Below are positions 24,408-33,103 of a stretch of 64,000 bases of DNA, piece by piece. A program made the translations under genes and the position numbers. The stretch covers positions 1 through 64,000 of the forward strand of contig CAJFNJ010000014.1 in NCBI GenBank assembly GCA_904394705.1. The letters are read 5' to 3'. Origin of the DNA: Avimicrobium caecorum (lineage in GTDB: Bacteria > Bacillota > Clostridia > Oscillospirales > Ruminococcaceae). The notes under the pieces are model-generated. The model saw only the letters and a list, made by a program, of their open reading frames with translations. It was not told where the DNA came from and ran no database searches. How positions within the stretch are numbered: the first letter of the stretch is position 1; each line of letters opens with the position of its first letter.

Positions 24408-26051
24408 ATGGTTAGATCAATGTACGCTGGTGTGGCTGGCATGAAGGCCAACCAGACCAGAATGGATGTTATCGGTAATAACATCGCAAACGCCAATACA
24501 TACGGCTTCAAATCCAGCCGTGCCACCTTCCGGGATATGTATTATCAGCAGATCCGGGGCGCTTCGGGCGGCAGTGCTACCCGCGGCGGTACCAATCCTT
24601 CGATGGTTGGTTACGGTTCCCAGATCGCCAGCATTGACCTGCTGATGACCCAGTCGTCCTTTACATCCACCGGCAACCCGCTGGATGTGGCAATCGCCGG
24701 CGAAGGTTTCCTGCAGGTAATGGACCCCGATGGCAATATCTACTATACCAAGGCTGGTATGCTGGATATTGACCCGGCTACCGGAGCCCTCATCGACTCC
24801 AACGGCAACTTTGTACTGGGTACATCGGCAACCGACGGCAAGCTGGACAGCACTGAGCCCGGCAGCAACAAGATCCTGATCCAGGTGGCTCCGGTACAGG
24901 CCAGTGTGGGCAAGGTGGAAACTGAGATCAGCGGCAAGAAGCTGACCATCACCTCCACCAACCAGAACAAGTCCGCCAATGTGAGCTTCACCTTCACCAA
25001 GACCACAGAACTGCCTGACGGCAAGGACGTGGTAGCCATCATGGACGGCACCAGCTCTGCCATCAACATCCAGATCAATGCCAACTCCAGCTTCGCGAGC
25101 ATGGCAGATCTGCAGAAGGCCATCAACAATGCCATCACTGAGGCCAACGGCGGCGCCCATGCCGGCGGCGACTTCGTATTCTCGATGCAGCCCGATCCCT
25201 TCGCGGACGGCCCGCTGACCGGCGCCCAGATCATCGATACCGCCACCGCTGACTACGACGGCGGCAGCATCGACCTGGTAGCTCCCGGCGCTGATGTATC
25301 GGCAGACGGCAGCTTCCTGGGCGGCTTCAAGATCGTGGAGACCGGCCTGCGCTTCTCGGGCGAAGGCGATGTATCGGTAGAGGTTACCGATTCGGCTGAC
25401 CCGGAGGGCTACAATGTCACTGTGACCACCGCTGGCGGCGCAACCTATACCGGCTTCATCAGCCAGGAGCGTGCGGATATCTCCAGCGGCAGCGGTCAGG
25501 TTCTGCTGAAGAATGCCTCGGGCGATGCCAACGATACCATCACCCTGTCCTATCCCAATACCACTGATATTGAGGCTAACCTCAATAACAATGTCACTAT
25601 CGGTACAGCCACAGCCAGCCAGCCCTCCAAGGAGCTGGGCTGGGGCAAGGGTACCTTCACCCTCACCGGCGGTACTGAGTTCACCGAGCAGGATGTGGGC
25701 AACCTCACCGGCATTTCCATCGGTGCGGACGGCACCATCATGGGTACTTCCGCTGCCGGTCTGCAGGTACTGGGCCGGATCGACCTGGCTACCTTCGCCA
25801 ACTCGGAAGGCCTGATGCAGTCGGGCAACAGCTACTTCACTGCCACTTCCAACTCGGGCGATGCCGAGCTGGCAATCGCTGGTGAAAACGGCACCGGCGG
25901 CCTGAGGAACAGCGCGCTGGAAATGTCCAATGTGGATCTGTCCCAGGAATTCTCGGATATGATCACCACCCAGCGTGGATTCCAGGCCTGCTCCCGACTG
26001 ATTACGGTATCGGATACCATGCTCGAGGAACTGATTAACCTCAAGCGATAA
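24408..26051 (+). CDS. flgE: Flagellar hook protein FlgE
   Basis: A 547-residue hook protein. The N-terminus MVRSMYAGVAGMKANQTRMD with IGNNIANANTYGFKSSRATF is the axial-protein signature. The C-terminal helix NVDLSQEFSDMITTQRGFQA closes the D0 domain. The middle (about 150-440) is a Gly/Thr-rich surface region. FlgE polymerises into the curved hook. Codon use here is strongly biased to favoured codons, as expected for an abundant structural protein. A 104-base gap with strong inverted repeats separates it from flbD. Confidence 0.96.
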   Translation: MVRSMYAGVAGMKANQTRMDVIGNNIANANTYGFKSSRATFRDMYYQQIRGASGGSATRGGTNPSMVGYGSQIASIDLLMTQSSFTSTGNPLDVAIAGEGFLQVMDPDGNIYYTKAGMLDIDPATGALIDSNGNFVLGTSATDGKLDSTEPGSNKILIQVAPVQASVGKVETEISGKKLTITSTNQNKSANVSFTFTKTTELPDGKDVVAIMDGTSSAINIQINANSSFASMADLQKAINNAITEANGGAHAGGDFVFSMQPDPFADGPLTGAQIIDTATADYDGGSIDLVAPGADVSADGSFLGGFKIVETGLRFSGEGDVSVEVTDSADPEGYNVTVTTAGGATYTGFISQERADISSGSGQVLLKNASGDANDTITLSYPNTTDIEANLNNNVTIGTATASQPSKELGWGKGTFTLTGGTEFTEQDVGNLTGISIGADGTIMGTSAAGLQVLGRIDLATFANSEGLMQSGNSYFTATSNSGDAELAIAGENGTGGLRNSALEMSNVDLSQEFSDMITTQRGFQACSRLITVSDTMLEELINLKR

Positions 26052-26062
26052 ATATTTCTAAA

Positions 26063-26127
26063 CGGCGGCGTTCAGCCGCCGGAGGGGTGCAGAAGAACCC
26101 AGTAGTTTTTCCGCCTCCCTCCGGCGG
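26063..26127 (+). repeat. Mutually exclusive hairpins in the flgE-flbD gap
   Basis: Three complementary segments occur: A, CGGCGG (26063-26068); B, CCGCCGGAGGG (26076-26086); C, CCCTCCGGCGG (26117-26127). B can pair with A (6 bp, short loop) or with C (11 bp, 30-base loop), but not with both at once. No T-run follows, so it is not a standard terminator. Confidence 0.7.
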
Positions 26128-26155
26128 ATGACCGGAAATAGAAAGGAGTACAAGT

Positions 26156-26347
26156 ATGATCACACTCAACAATCTGCGCGGCGGAGCTTTTGTACTCAAC
26201 TGCGACCTGATCGAAACCATCACGGAAAACCCTGATACCACGATCCGCTTGGTAAACGGACAGATCTACATCGTCCATGAAACCATGCAGGAAGTTGTGG
26301 ATAAAACCATCGAGTACCACCGATTGGTCATGAGTAAGAATCGGTAA
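26156..26347 (+). CDS. flbD: FlbD/SwrD-family flagellar protein
   Basis: A 63-residue protein of the FlbD/SwrD family: MITLNNLRGGAFVLNCDLIE, then NPDTTIRLVNGQIYIVHETM and a C-terminal helix. In Bacillus subtilis, SwrD raises flagellar motor power and swarming, probably through the stators. The gene here is directly upstream of motA-motB, which supports the same role. GAAAGGAG precedes the start. Confidence 0.92.
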   Translation: MITLNNLRGGAFVLNCDLIETITENPDTTIRLVNGQIYIVHETMQEVVDKTIEYHRLVMSKNR

Positions 26348-26364
26348 ATGAGGAGGACACTGCA

Positions 26365-27174
26365 ATGGATTTAATGTCTATTCTGGGTTGGGTTCTTGCC
26401 ATCTTTGTAATCCTGTTCGGCATCATGTTCGACAGCGGAACAGGCGGGTTTATTGTAATAAACCTGAAGAGCTTCTTTGACCTGCCCAGTATCGTGGTTG
26501 TACTGGGTGGTGTTATCGCCGCTCTGATGGTATCCTTCCCGCTGAAGTGCTTTACCCGGATTCCCCGGCATCTGAAAATCATTCTTCTGCCGACCAAGTA
26601 TAATCCCCAGGAATATATCGACCAGATCGTGGAACTGGCTACCGAAGCCCGTATCAATGGTCTGCTCTCCCTGGAAGAAAAGCTCAAGGATACCAAGGAT
26701 GTGTTCCTGCGCAACAGTATGATGCTGGTTGTGGATGCAGTGGAACCGGAAAAGGTCAAGACTCTGCTGGAAACCGAACTGGAATATCTCGATGAACGCC
26801 ATGCCCAGGACCGGGCGTTTTATGATAAGGCATCGGCTTATTCGCCGGCCTTCGGTATGATCGGTACCCTGATGGGTCTGATCAACCTGCTGAAAACCCT
26901 GGATGATCCGGATGCCATTGCACCTGCCATGGCTCTGGCCCTGGTTACCACATTCTATGGTACCATTCTCTCCAACCTGGTATTTACCCCTATTTCCAAT
27001 AAGCTGCGTACCCGGCATGAAGAGGAATATCTCTGCAAAATGCTGATCGCGGAAGGTGTACAGGCAATCCAGGCCGGTGATAATCCCCGGTTTATTGAGG
27101 AGAAGCTCACTCGTCTGATTCCGGCATTCCTGGCTGAAAAGTCCGGTCGGAAGAGCAGACGCGACCGGGATTGA
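26365..27174 (+). CDS. motA: Flagellar motor stator protein MotA
   Basis: A 269-residue MotA with four membrane helices (about 5-25, 35-55, 150-170 and 185-205). The cytoplasmic loop has charged torque-helix residues. The segment SPAFGMIGTLMGLINLLKTL followed by PAMALALVTTFYGTILSNLV matches the family channel helices. MotA and MotB form the ion-driven stator. The start follows GAGGAGGAC, 17 bases after flbD. Confidence 0.95.
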   Translation: MDLMSILGWVLAIFVILFGIMFDSGTGGFIVINLKSFFDLPSIVVVLGGVIAALMVSFPLKCFTRIPRHLKIILLPTKYNPQEYIDQIVELATEARINGLLSLEEKLKDTKDVFLRNSMMLVVDAVEPEKVKTLLETELEYLDERHAQDRAFYDKASAYSPAFGMIGTLMGLINLLKTLDDPDAIAPAMALALVTTFYGTILSNLVFTPISNKLRTRHEEEYLCKMLIAEGVQAIQAGDNPRFIEEKLTRLIPAFLAEKSGRKSRRDRD

Positions 27175-27216
27175 TCCGGCAGCTGATATGAAACCAATGG
27201 AAAGGAGTCTGTGCCG

Positions 27217-28116
27217 ATGAAACGCCGGAATCGCGAAGCCGAAGATACCGGTACATGGATGAATACATATTCCGACTTAGTTACACTGCTGCTGACCTTC
27301 TTTGTACTGCTTTACAGTTTCTCATCGGTGGATTCGGAAAAATGGGAGGCCTTTGTAAAAGCCTTCGGAACACCAGGTGACGCAACTTCCCAGGTTGTCC
27401 TGGGCGTGAAAAATCCGGACCCGGGTGCCAACAGCCCTGTGCCGGATGGTTCCACAGCTGCCGCGGGAGATCCCGGGTCAGAAGAACTGCCTCAGGATTT
27501 CGATCAGCTCTATCAGTATCTGGAACAGTATGTGCAGGACAGCGGAAATGCCGGCTCCATTGAAGTGATGGAGAGCGGTGACAGCGTAGTCTATATCCGG
27601 TTCCAGGATGATATCTTCTTTGATTCGGATGAATACTATCTGCGCCAGTCAGCCTATCCGGTCCTGGATGTGATCGGAGATGCCATCCACAGTGTGGAGG
27701 ATGAGATCTATATCATCAGCATCAATGGACATACCGCTCAGGTGGATGATCCCAACTATGCTGTATCGGACTGGATGCTCTCCAGTGAACGGGCCAGCAG
27801 TGTTGCCATTTACTTTGAGGAAGAAAAACAGATCGATCCGCAGAAGATGCGTCCTATGGGATATGGCAAGAACTATCCCATCGCTTCCAACGATACTCCG
27901 GAAGGACGGCAGAAAAACCGTCGTGTGGATATAGCAATCGTCAAGAATTCCGAAGGAGTCGTTGCCGGGGATATGGAACAGGTTCTGCAGAGCCTGTTTG
28001 ATCCCACCAGTTTCCCCACCACCGGCGGAGTCAGTGATCTGTTCACACCTGAGGGCAGTGTATCCTCCTCCCAGACGGAACCGGAAACTGCCCAATCAAG
28101 CGGAGAAGGAGTATAA
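27217..28116 (+). CDS. motB: Flagellar motor stator protein MotB
   Basis: A 299-residue MotB. The single membrane helix starts at TYSDLVTLLLTFFVLLYS, and Asp20 is the expected ion-binding residue. A Gly/Pro-rich linker is followed by an OmpA-like peptidoglycan-binding domain (about 135-255), with NGHTAQVDDPNYAVSDWMLS and GYGKNYPIASNDTPEGRQKN as signatures. The last 40 residues are disordered. ATG 27217 is nine bases from AAAGGAG; GTG 27211 is too close to it. Coupling ion (H+ or Na+) cannot be called. Confidence 0.93.
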   Translation: MKRRNREAEDTGTWMNTYSDLVTLLLTFFVLLYSFSSVDSEKWEAFVKAFGTPGDATSQVVLGVKNPDPGANSPVPDGSTAAAGDPGSEELPQDFDQLYQYLEQYVQDSGNAGSIEVMESGDSVVYIRFQDDIFFDSDEYYLRQSAYPVLDVIGDAIHSVEDEIYIISINGHTAQVDDPNYAVSDWMLSSERASSVAIYFEEEKQIDPQKMRPMGYGKNYPIASNDTPEGRQKNRRVDIAIVKNSEGVVAGDMEQVLQSLFDPTSFPTTGGVSDLFTPEGSVSSSQTEPETAQSSGEGV

Positions 28117-28119
28117 AGC

Positions 28120-29160
28120 ATGGCAGAGCAACTTTCACAAAGCCAAATTGATGCGCTGCTGAAACGAATGAGTTCCGGGGAAATGGATGTCCAGGAACCC
28201 ACCCGGAAAATCCGGGAATATGATTTCCGTTCCCCGAAGAAGTTTACCAAGGAACAGCTCAAGGCACTGGACAGCCTGCATGAAACATTTTCCAGAATGG
28301 TAGCTTCCTATTTTTCCGGGCTGCTCAGTACAGCCTGTGAAATTGAAGTCGTTCAGATAGAAGAACAGCGTTATTACGAATACAGCAACGCCCTGCCGGA
28401 TCAGCTTCTGATTACCCTGCTGAATATGAAGCCGGAAAATCACAATTACGGCGAAGCAGCTGTAACCATGAGTATGCCGATGAGCATCGGGTATTATTTC
28501 ATCGACCGGGTGCTGGGTGGTCCGGGTACAGAATACAGCCTGACCCGGGATTATACCGATATTGAGCTGGCAATCCTGCGCAATATCCTGGAAAAAGCCT
28601 CCAAACGATATGAGGATGCCTGGCGCAATCATCTGGAAACCAATGTGGAGTTCCGCGGCATTGAAACCAATACCCGTCTGCTGCAGATCTTTGCGCCGGA
28701 AGATGTAGTAGTGCTGGTAATCCTGAATGTCAAGCTGGGCAACCGGCTGGAAGGCACAATCAGCCTGTGTATACCGGCTACTTTCCTGGAAGATGTAATC
28801 GGTGTATTCAATATCCGGTTTGCCCATACCCCCAAGCGGCAGGACCCGCTGAAGGAAAAGACTAAGCGGCAGGTAATCCTGGAAACAGTGGCTGAATCGG
28901 AAATGGAAATGAAAGCCGTATTCGATCAGTTCTCGATGCCGCTGCAGGAGATTATCCAGCTGCGGCCGGATGATGTGATCCCGCTGAATAAGCCCATTGA
29001 AAGCGATGTGCTGATTACAGTGGACAAGATCCCATGGTATACAGCCAAACTGGGCGAATCCAAACAGAAAAAAGCAGTCAAGCTCAATAAGTTTTTAAGT
29101 AACGGAGATGAGGGAACACAATGGAAGACGAGCGCACCCAGCAGCACACAGAATCAATAA
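28120..29160 (+). CDS. fliM: Flagellar motor switch protein FliM
   Basis: A 346-residue FliM. The N-terminus MAEQLSQSQIDALLKRMSSG is the EIDALL-type CheY-binding peptide. The CheC-like middle domain starts near YDFRSPKKFTKEQLKALDSL. The C-terminal SpoA domain contains LQEIIQLRPDDVIPLNKPIE. FliM binds phospho-CheY and passes the switch signal to FliG. The last 40 bases overlap the start of fliY, in another frame. No fliL gene precedes it. Confidence 0.96.
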   Translation: MAEQLSQSQIDALLKRMSSGEMDVQEPTRKIREYDFRSPKKFTKEQLKALDSLHETFSRMVASYFSGLLSTACEIEVVQIEEQRYYEYSNALPDQLLITLLNMKPENHNYGEAAVTMSMPMSIGYYFIDRVLGGPGTEYSLTRDYTDIELAILRNILEKASKRYEDAWRNHLETNVEFRGIETNTRLLQIFAPEDVVVLVILNVKLGNRLEGTISLCIPATFLEDVIGVFNIRFAHTPKRQDPLKEKTKRQVILETVAESEMEMKAVFDQFSMPLQEIIQLRPDDVIPLNKPIESDVLITVDKIPWYTAKLGESKQKKAVKLNKFLSNGDEGTQWKTSAPSSTQNQ

Positions 29161-30401
29161 CCATGAACAGCCTGGAGATTGATACCATCGGAGAAATCCT
29201 GAATATCAGCATGGGCTCCGCTGCCACTGCCATTTCCACCATGCTGGATCGGCAGGTGGTAATCTCCACCCCAACTGTGGTCATGCGTAAGTTCAACGCA
29301 TTGGACTATGCCGCATTGGAACCTGCTATGCTGGTGAAGATCAGCTATGTGGAGGGAATTTCGGGTTTCAATGTCATGATTTTCCGTCAGAAGGATATGC
29401 AGATCATTCTCAACCTTCTGATGGGCAATGATGACCCGCCGAGCGATGATTTCACCTTTGATGAACTGAGCATGAGCGCAGCCTGTGAAGTCATGAATCA
29501 GATGATGGGTGCCTCTGCCACCGCTCTGTCCGAATTCCTGGGCAGACCCATCAATATTTCCACTCCGGAAGCCATGGTGGTTGGCCCGGACAATGACTAT
29601 GCCAAGGCAGTCCAGGTCCAGGAGGGCGAAGAGATCGTATCGGTATCCTTCCGCCTGACCATCGATGGCGTGATGGACAGTAACTTTGCCAGCATCCTGG
29701 GCATTCAGCTTGCCAAGGAGATTGTGGATCAGGTCATGGGTCAGCAGGGAACTGTGGAAGCTCCGGCTCAGCCCGCTCCCGCTGCCCAGCCTGCCGCCGC
29801 TCCGGCAGCTGCCCAGCCCGCTGCTGCCGCTCCAGTTCAGCAGCCCGCCGCAGCCGCTGTTCCGCAGCAGTCTGCCGCACCGGCACAGCCCGCGGCCCAG
29901 CCGCAGGGCGCTATGCCCCAGCAGATGCCTGCCGGCTATCCGCCTTATCCGGCCTATCCCAATCAGCCGCCCTATCCGGGTTATCCTTATTATGGCGGTT
30001 ATCCGCCCTATCCGGCTTATCCCAATCAGCCCATGCCCTATGGCGCTCCCGCAGCTGAAACACCGGTGAGCGTCCAGACTCCCCAGTTCCCGCAGTTTGC
30101 TCCCCAGGGCCCTGTGGACCCCAACCAGAACGGGAATATGGATCTGCTGATGGGCGTATCGCTGAATGTATCGGTGGAAATCGGCCGTACCAAGCGCAAG
30201 ATCAAGGACATTGTGGACTTTGGCCAGGGTACTGTGATCGAGCTCAATAAGCAGGCAGGCGCACCGGTGGATATTGTAGTCAATGGGCAGCTTCTGGCCC
30301 GGGGCGATGTTGTGGTGATTGATGATAACTTCGGTGTCCGCATCACAGAGATCGTCGGTGTCAAGGAACTGATGGAAAGCCTGAAAGAAGAAGCACTGTA
30401 A
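29121..30401 (+). CDS. fliY: Flagellar switch phosphatase FliY (CheC-like + FliN)
   Basis: A 426-residue FliY. Residues 15-210 hold two CheC-type modules with both active-site ExxN motifs intact (IGEILNISMGSAATAIS and CEVMNQMMGASATALSEF). Residues about 215-325 are a long Ala/Pro/Gln linker ending in Pro-Tyr repeats. Residues 335-426 are a FliN/SpoA domain (LLMGVSLNVSVEIGRTKRKI). The protein is thus both a C-ring part and a CheY-P phosphatase. ATG 29121, behind GAGGGAA, overlaps fliM by 40 bases. ATG 29163 would avoid the overlap but lacks a ribosome binding site. Confidence 0.93.
   Translation: MEDERTQQHTESITMNSLEIDTIGEILNISMGSAATAISTMLDRQVVISTPTVVMRKFNALDYAALEPAMLVKISYVEGISGFNVMIFRQKDMQIILNLLMGNDDPPSDDFTFDELSMSAACEVMNQMMGASATALSEFLGRPINISTPEAMVVGPDNDYAKAVQVQEGEEIVSVSFRLTIDGVMDSNFASILGIQLAKEIVDQVMGQQGTVEAPAQPAPAAQPAAAPAAAQPAAAAPVQQPAAAAVPQQSAAPAQPAAQPQGAMPQQMPAGYPPYPAYPNQPPYPGYPYYGGYPPYPAYPNQPMPYGAPAAETPVSVQTPQFPQFAPQGPVDPNQNGNMDLLMGVSLNVSVEIGRTKRKIKDIVDFGQGTVIELNKQAGAPVDIVVNGQLLARGDVVVIDDNFGVRITEIVGVKELMESLKEEAL
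29934..30032 (+). repeat. Pro-Tyr repeat in the FliY linker
   Basis: The 12-residue unit GYPPYPAYPNQP occurs twice, at 29934-29969 and 29997-30032, separated by PYPGYPYYG. The two DNA copies differ only at synonymous positions. Confidence 0.85.
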
Positions 30402-30447
30402 TAGTTTTTGAACAAACAGACCAACAAGAAAGTAGAGGAGTCCGAAC

Positions 30448-30810
30448 ATGGAGAAGAAAATTATGCTGGTAGACGATGCGGCTTTTATGCGCATGACCAT
30501 CAAGAATGTACTGACAAAGATGGGCTATACCAACCTTCTGGAAGCAGCAGACGGCGCCCAGGCTGTGGAGATGTATGAGAAGGAGCATCCGGACCTGGTA
30601 ATCATGGACATCACCATGCCCAATATGGATGGCATCCAGGCTCTGCAGGCCATCAAGGCCAAGGACCCCGGCGCCAAGGTGATCATGTGCTCTGCTATGG
30701 GTCAGGAAGCCATGGTTGTGCAGGCTATCAAGGAAGGCGCTATGGACTTTATCGTCAAGCCGTTCAAGCCGGACCGTATCCTGCAGACTGTCACCAAGAT
30801 CCTGGGCTGA
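30448..30810 (+). CDS. cheY: Chemotaxis response regulator CheY
   Basis: A 120-residue single-domain receiver. The acidic pair is in MLVDDAAF, the phospho-acceptor is Asp54 in VIMDITMPNMDG, the Ser/Thr is in MCSAMGQ, and the Lys is in FIVKPFKP. It carries the CheA signal to the FliM/FliY switch. It lies between fliY and fliO as in many Firmicutes fla/che operons. The start follows AGAGGAG. Confidence 0.96.
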   Translation: MEKKIMLVDDAAFMRMTIKNVLTKMGYTNLLEAADGAQAVEMYEKEHPDLVIMDITMPNMDGIQALQAIKAKDPGAKVIMCSAMGQEAMVVQAIKEGAMDFIVKPFKPDRILQTVTKILG

Positions 30811-30824
30811 TCCGGTGAACGCGG

Positions 30825-31205
30825 ATGAATTCCGGTAATACATACACAGTGCTGTCCCTGCTTGGGAGCCTGGTGCTCTTTGTACTGATCCTGGTGCTGG
30901 CCTGGTTCTGTGTCCGGTGGCTGGGCGGTCAGTACCGTCTGAATACCGCCGGCAGCCGGGTGAAGGTTCTGGAGAGGATCGCTCTGGCACCGGACCGCAG
31001 CCTGCTGGTGGTACGGGCTGGGGGACAGGTACTGCTGCTGGGTGTGACCTCGCAGCATATTGAGAAAATCGCGGAACTGGACCCGGAAGAATTTCCGGAT
31101 GAACCGGTTCCCGCGGCGGGAAATGATAAATTTTCTGCCGCGCTGGAAGCAGTTCTGAAGAAGAATTTCACCCCGGGCGGGAAAGGGAACAATCCGAATG
31201 AATGA
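30825..31205 (+). CDS. fliO: Flagellar biosynthesis protein FliO
   Basis: A 126-residue FliO/FliZ-type protein. One membrane helix (about 8-30, LLGSLVLFVLILVLAWFCVR) is followed by a cytoplasmic domain with the family core VKVLERIALAPDRSLLVVRA. FliO helps assemble the FliP ring of the export gate. The ribosome binding site is weak (CGGTGAACGCGG), and it ends 8 bases inside fliP, so translation may be coupled on both sides. Confidence 0.88.
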   Translation: MNSGNTYTVLSLLGSLVLFVLILVLAWFCVRWLGGQYRLNTAGSRVKVLERIALAPDRSLLVVRAGGQVLLLGVTSQHIEKIAELDPEEFPDEPVPAAGNDKFSAALEAVLKKNFTPGGKGNNPNE

Positions 31206-32007
31206 AATCGCAAGAAAGAAACGGGAACTTTCCCGGCAGGCCAAAATTCTGGCTGTGACCGGGGTCCTGACGGCGGGACTGATTGCTGTACTGTGCAGTG
31301 TGACTTCCTATGCCGCGTCCGTGACCGTGGATCTGGGTGCGGGCAATGCCGGCGCCCAGTTCGGCGTGCTGGAGGCTTTGCTGGTTGTAACCCTGCTGGC
31401 ACTGGCTCCCACCCTTCTGATCATGATGACCAGCTTTACCCGGATCGTCATTGTGCTCTCCTTTCTGCGCAATGCCCTGGGTACTCAGCAGTCGCCGCCC
31501 AGCCAGGTGCTGATCGGTCTTTCACTGTTCCTGACCATGTTCATTATGTGGCCGGTGTTCACCCAGATCAATGAGGAAGCCTATCAGCCCTATCGGGCCG
31601 GTACCATTACCCAGCAGCAGGCACTGGAACTGGCAGAGGACCCGCTCAAGGAGTTCATGCTCCGGCAGACCTATACCAATGACATCAACCTGTTTGTCAC
31701 CATTGCCAATGAAAAGACCGGCAGTGAGATCGAGCTCAGCACCGATCCGGAAGAGCTCAAGGATCTGGGAATGGAAGTGGTGGTCCCCGCCTTTGTGACC
31801 AGTGAACTCAAGCGGGCCTTTACCATGGGCTTCCTGCTGTATATCCCGTTTTTGATCATTGATATGGTGGTATCCAGTACCCTGATGTCCATGGGTATGG
31901 TCATGCTGCCGCCGTCGATGATCTCCCTGCCGTTCAAGATCATGGTCTTTGTACTGGTGGACGGCTGGGGACTTCTCATCGGGACACTGGTGCGAAGTTT
32001 CCATTAG
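31198..32007 (+). CDS. fliP: Flagellar export gate protein FliP
   Basis: A 269-residue FliP. An N-terminal signal-like helix (about 18-38) is followed by the export gate core: TSFTRIVIVLSFLRNALGTQ, then SPPSQVLIGLSLFLTMFIMW, and the C-terminal LMSMGMVMLPPSMISLPFKI. FliP, FliQ and FliR form the helical pore of the type III export apparatus. ATG 31198 overlaps fliO by 8 bases. Confidence 0.96.
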   Translation: MNEIARKKRELSRQAKILAVTGVLTAGLIAVLCSVTSYAASVTVDLGAGNAGAQFGVLEALLVVTLLALAPTLLIMMTSFTRIVIVLSFLRNALGTQQSPPSQVLIGLSLFLTMFIMWPVFTQINEEAYQPYRAGTITQQQALELAEDPLKEFMLRQTYTNDINLFVTIANEKTGSEIELSTDPEELKDLGMEVVVPAFVTSELKRAFTMGFLLYIPFLIIDMVVSSTLMSMGMVMLPPSMISLPFKIMVFVLVDGWGLLIGTLVRSFH

Positions 32008-32025
32008 CAAATGTGAGGTGAAACT

Positions 32026-32289
32026 GTGACTCAGGCTGAAGTATTGGATGTGTTCCGGGAAGCACTGCTGGTGGCTACCAAACTGGCAGCCCCGATCCTG
32101 ATTGCCAGTATTGTCGTGGGACTGATCGTGGCAATCTTTCAGGCGGCGACCCAGATCCATGAACAGACCCTGACCTTTGTTCCCAAGATCCTGGTAACCG
32201 CACTGCTGATGGTGGTACTGGGTTCCTGGATGCTGGGACAGATCAATGATCTGATCCAATCCCTGTTTGGTCTGATGGCGGGGTTATAG
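32026..32289 (+). CDS. fliQ: Flagellar export gate protein FliQ
   Basis: An 87-residue protein with two membrane helices, containing KLAAPILIASIVVGLIVAIF and the conserved loop QAATQIHEQTLTFVPKI. This is the FliQ signature. It starts with GTG 32026 after GTGAGGTG and is separated from fliR by three bases. Confidence 0.95.
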   Translation: MTQAEVLDVFREALLVATKLAAPILIASIVVGLIVAIFQAATQIHEQTLTFVPKILVTALLMVVLGSWMLGQINDLIQSLFGLMAGL

Positions 32290-32292
32290 CGT

Positions 32293-33066
32293 ATGCTGGA
32301 CGGCTTGCTTACAAATACAGCCGTATGGCTGCTGGTCTTTGCCCGGATGGGCGGAATGCTGGGTATGAATCCGGTATTTTCCCGCCGCAATGTTCCGGCA
32401 GGGGTCCGGGCCGGCATGACCTTCCTGTTCACAGCCCTGGTGGCGCCGGGTGCGTCTGCCGCTGCTGTGACCGGGTCCGGTTCCCTGGATCTTGCCATGG
32501 CACTGCTCCGGGAACTGTTTGTGGGCCTGGCCTGCGGATTTGTATTTCAGGTTTACTATTATATGCTCTTTTTCGCCGGGGACTGGATGGATATGCACTT
32601 TGGCATGTCCATGGCAAAGGTCTTTGATCCCGGCACCAGCATTCAGGCTTCCATGTCCGGAAACCTGTTCAATACCATGTTTCTGCTCTATTTCTTTGCC
32701 ACAGACAGCCATCTTCTGCTGATCCGGATCTTCATTGATTCCTTCCGGATTCTGCCGGTGGGCGCTGTGACACTCACAGCTGAAACACCTGAGTTCTTCC
32801 TGGAACTGTTCATTGCGGCATTTTCCATGGTGCTGCGGCTGGCACTACCCTTTGTGGCAGCGGAAGTGGTTCTGGAAGTGACCATCGGTGTCCTGATGAA
32901 GCTGATTCCGCAGATTCATGTGTTTGTCATCAATATGCAGATGAAAGTAATGCTGGGATTTGTATTGCTGCTCGCCTTTTCGGGGCCCATCGCCTCGTTT
33001 TTGGATAACTACATGCGGGTAATGCTGGAAAATATGCAGTGGGCGTTTTCCGCAATGGGCGCCTGA
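32293..33066 (+). CDS. fliR: Flagellar export gate protein FliR
   Basis: A 257-residue FliR with six predicted membrane helices. Family features include LLVFARMGGMLGMNPVFSRR near the N-terminus and the segment around FAGDWMDMHFGMSMAKVFDP. FliR completes the FliPQR pore. The ribosome binding site is not obvious, so translation probably depends on fliQ. Confidence 0.94.
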   Translation: MLDGLLTNTAVWLLVFARMGGMLGMNPVFSRRNVPAGVRAGMTFLFTALVAPGASAAAVTGSGSLDLAMALLRELFVGLACGFVFQVYYYMLFFAGDWMDMHFGMSMAKVFDPGTSIQASMSGNLFNTMFLLYFFATDSHLLLIRIFIDSFRILPVGAVTLTAETPEFFLELFIAAFSMVLRLALPFVAAEVVLEVTIGVLMKLIPQIHVFVINMQMKVMLGFVLLLAFSGPIASFLDNYMRVMLENMQWAFSAMGA

Positions 33067-33103
33067 TGACCCGCTGGCTGCCGGAAAAGGGGGGGATGAG
33101 ACC

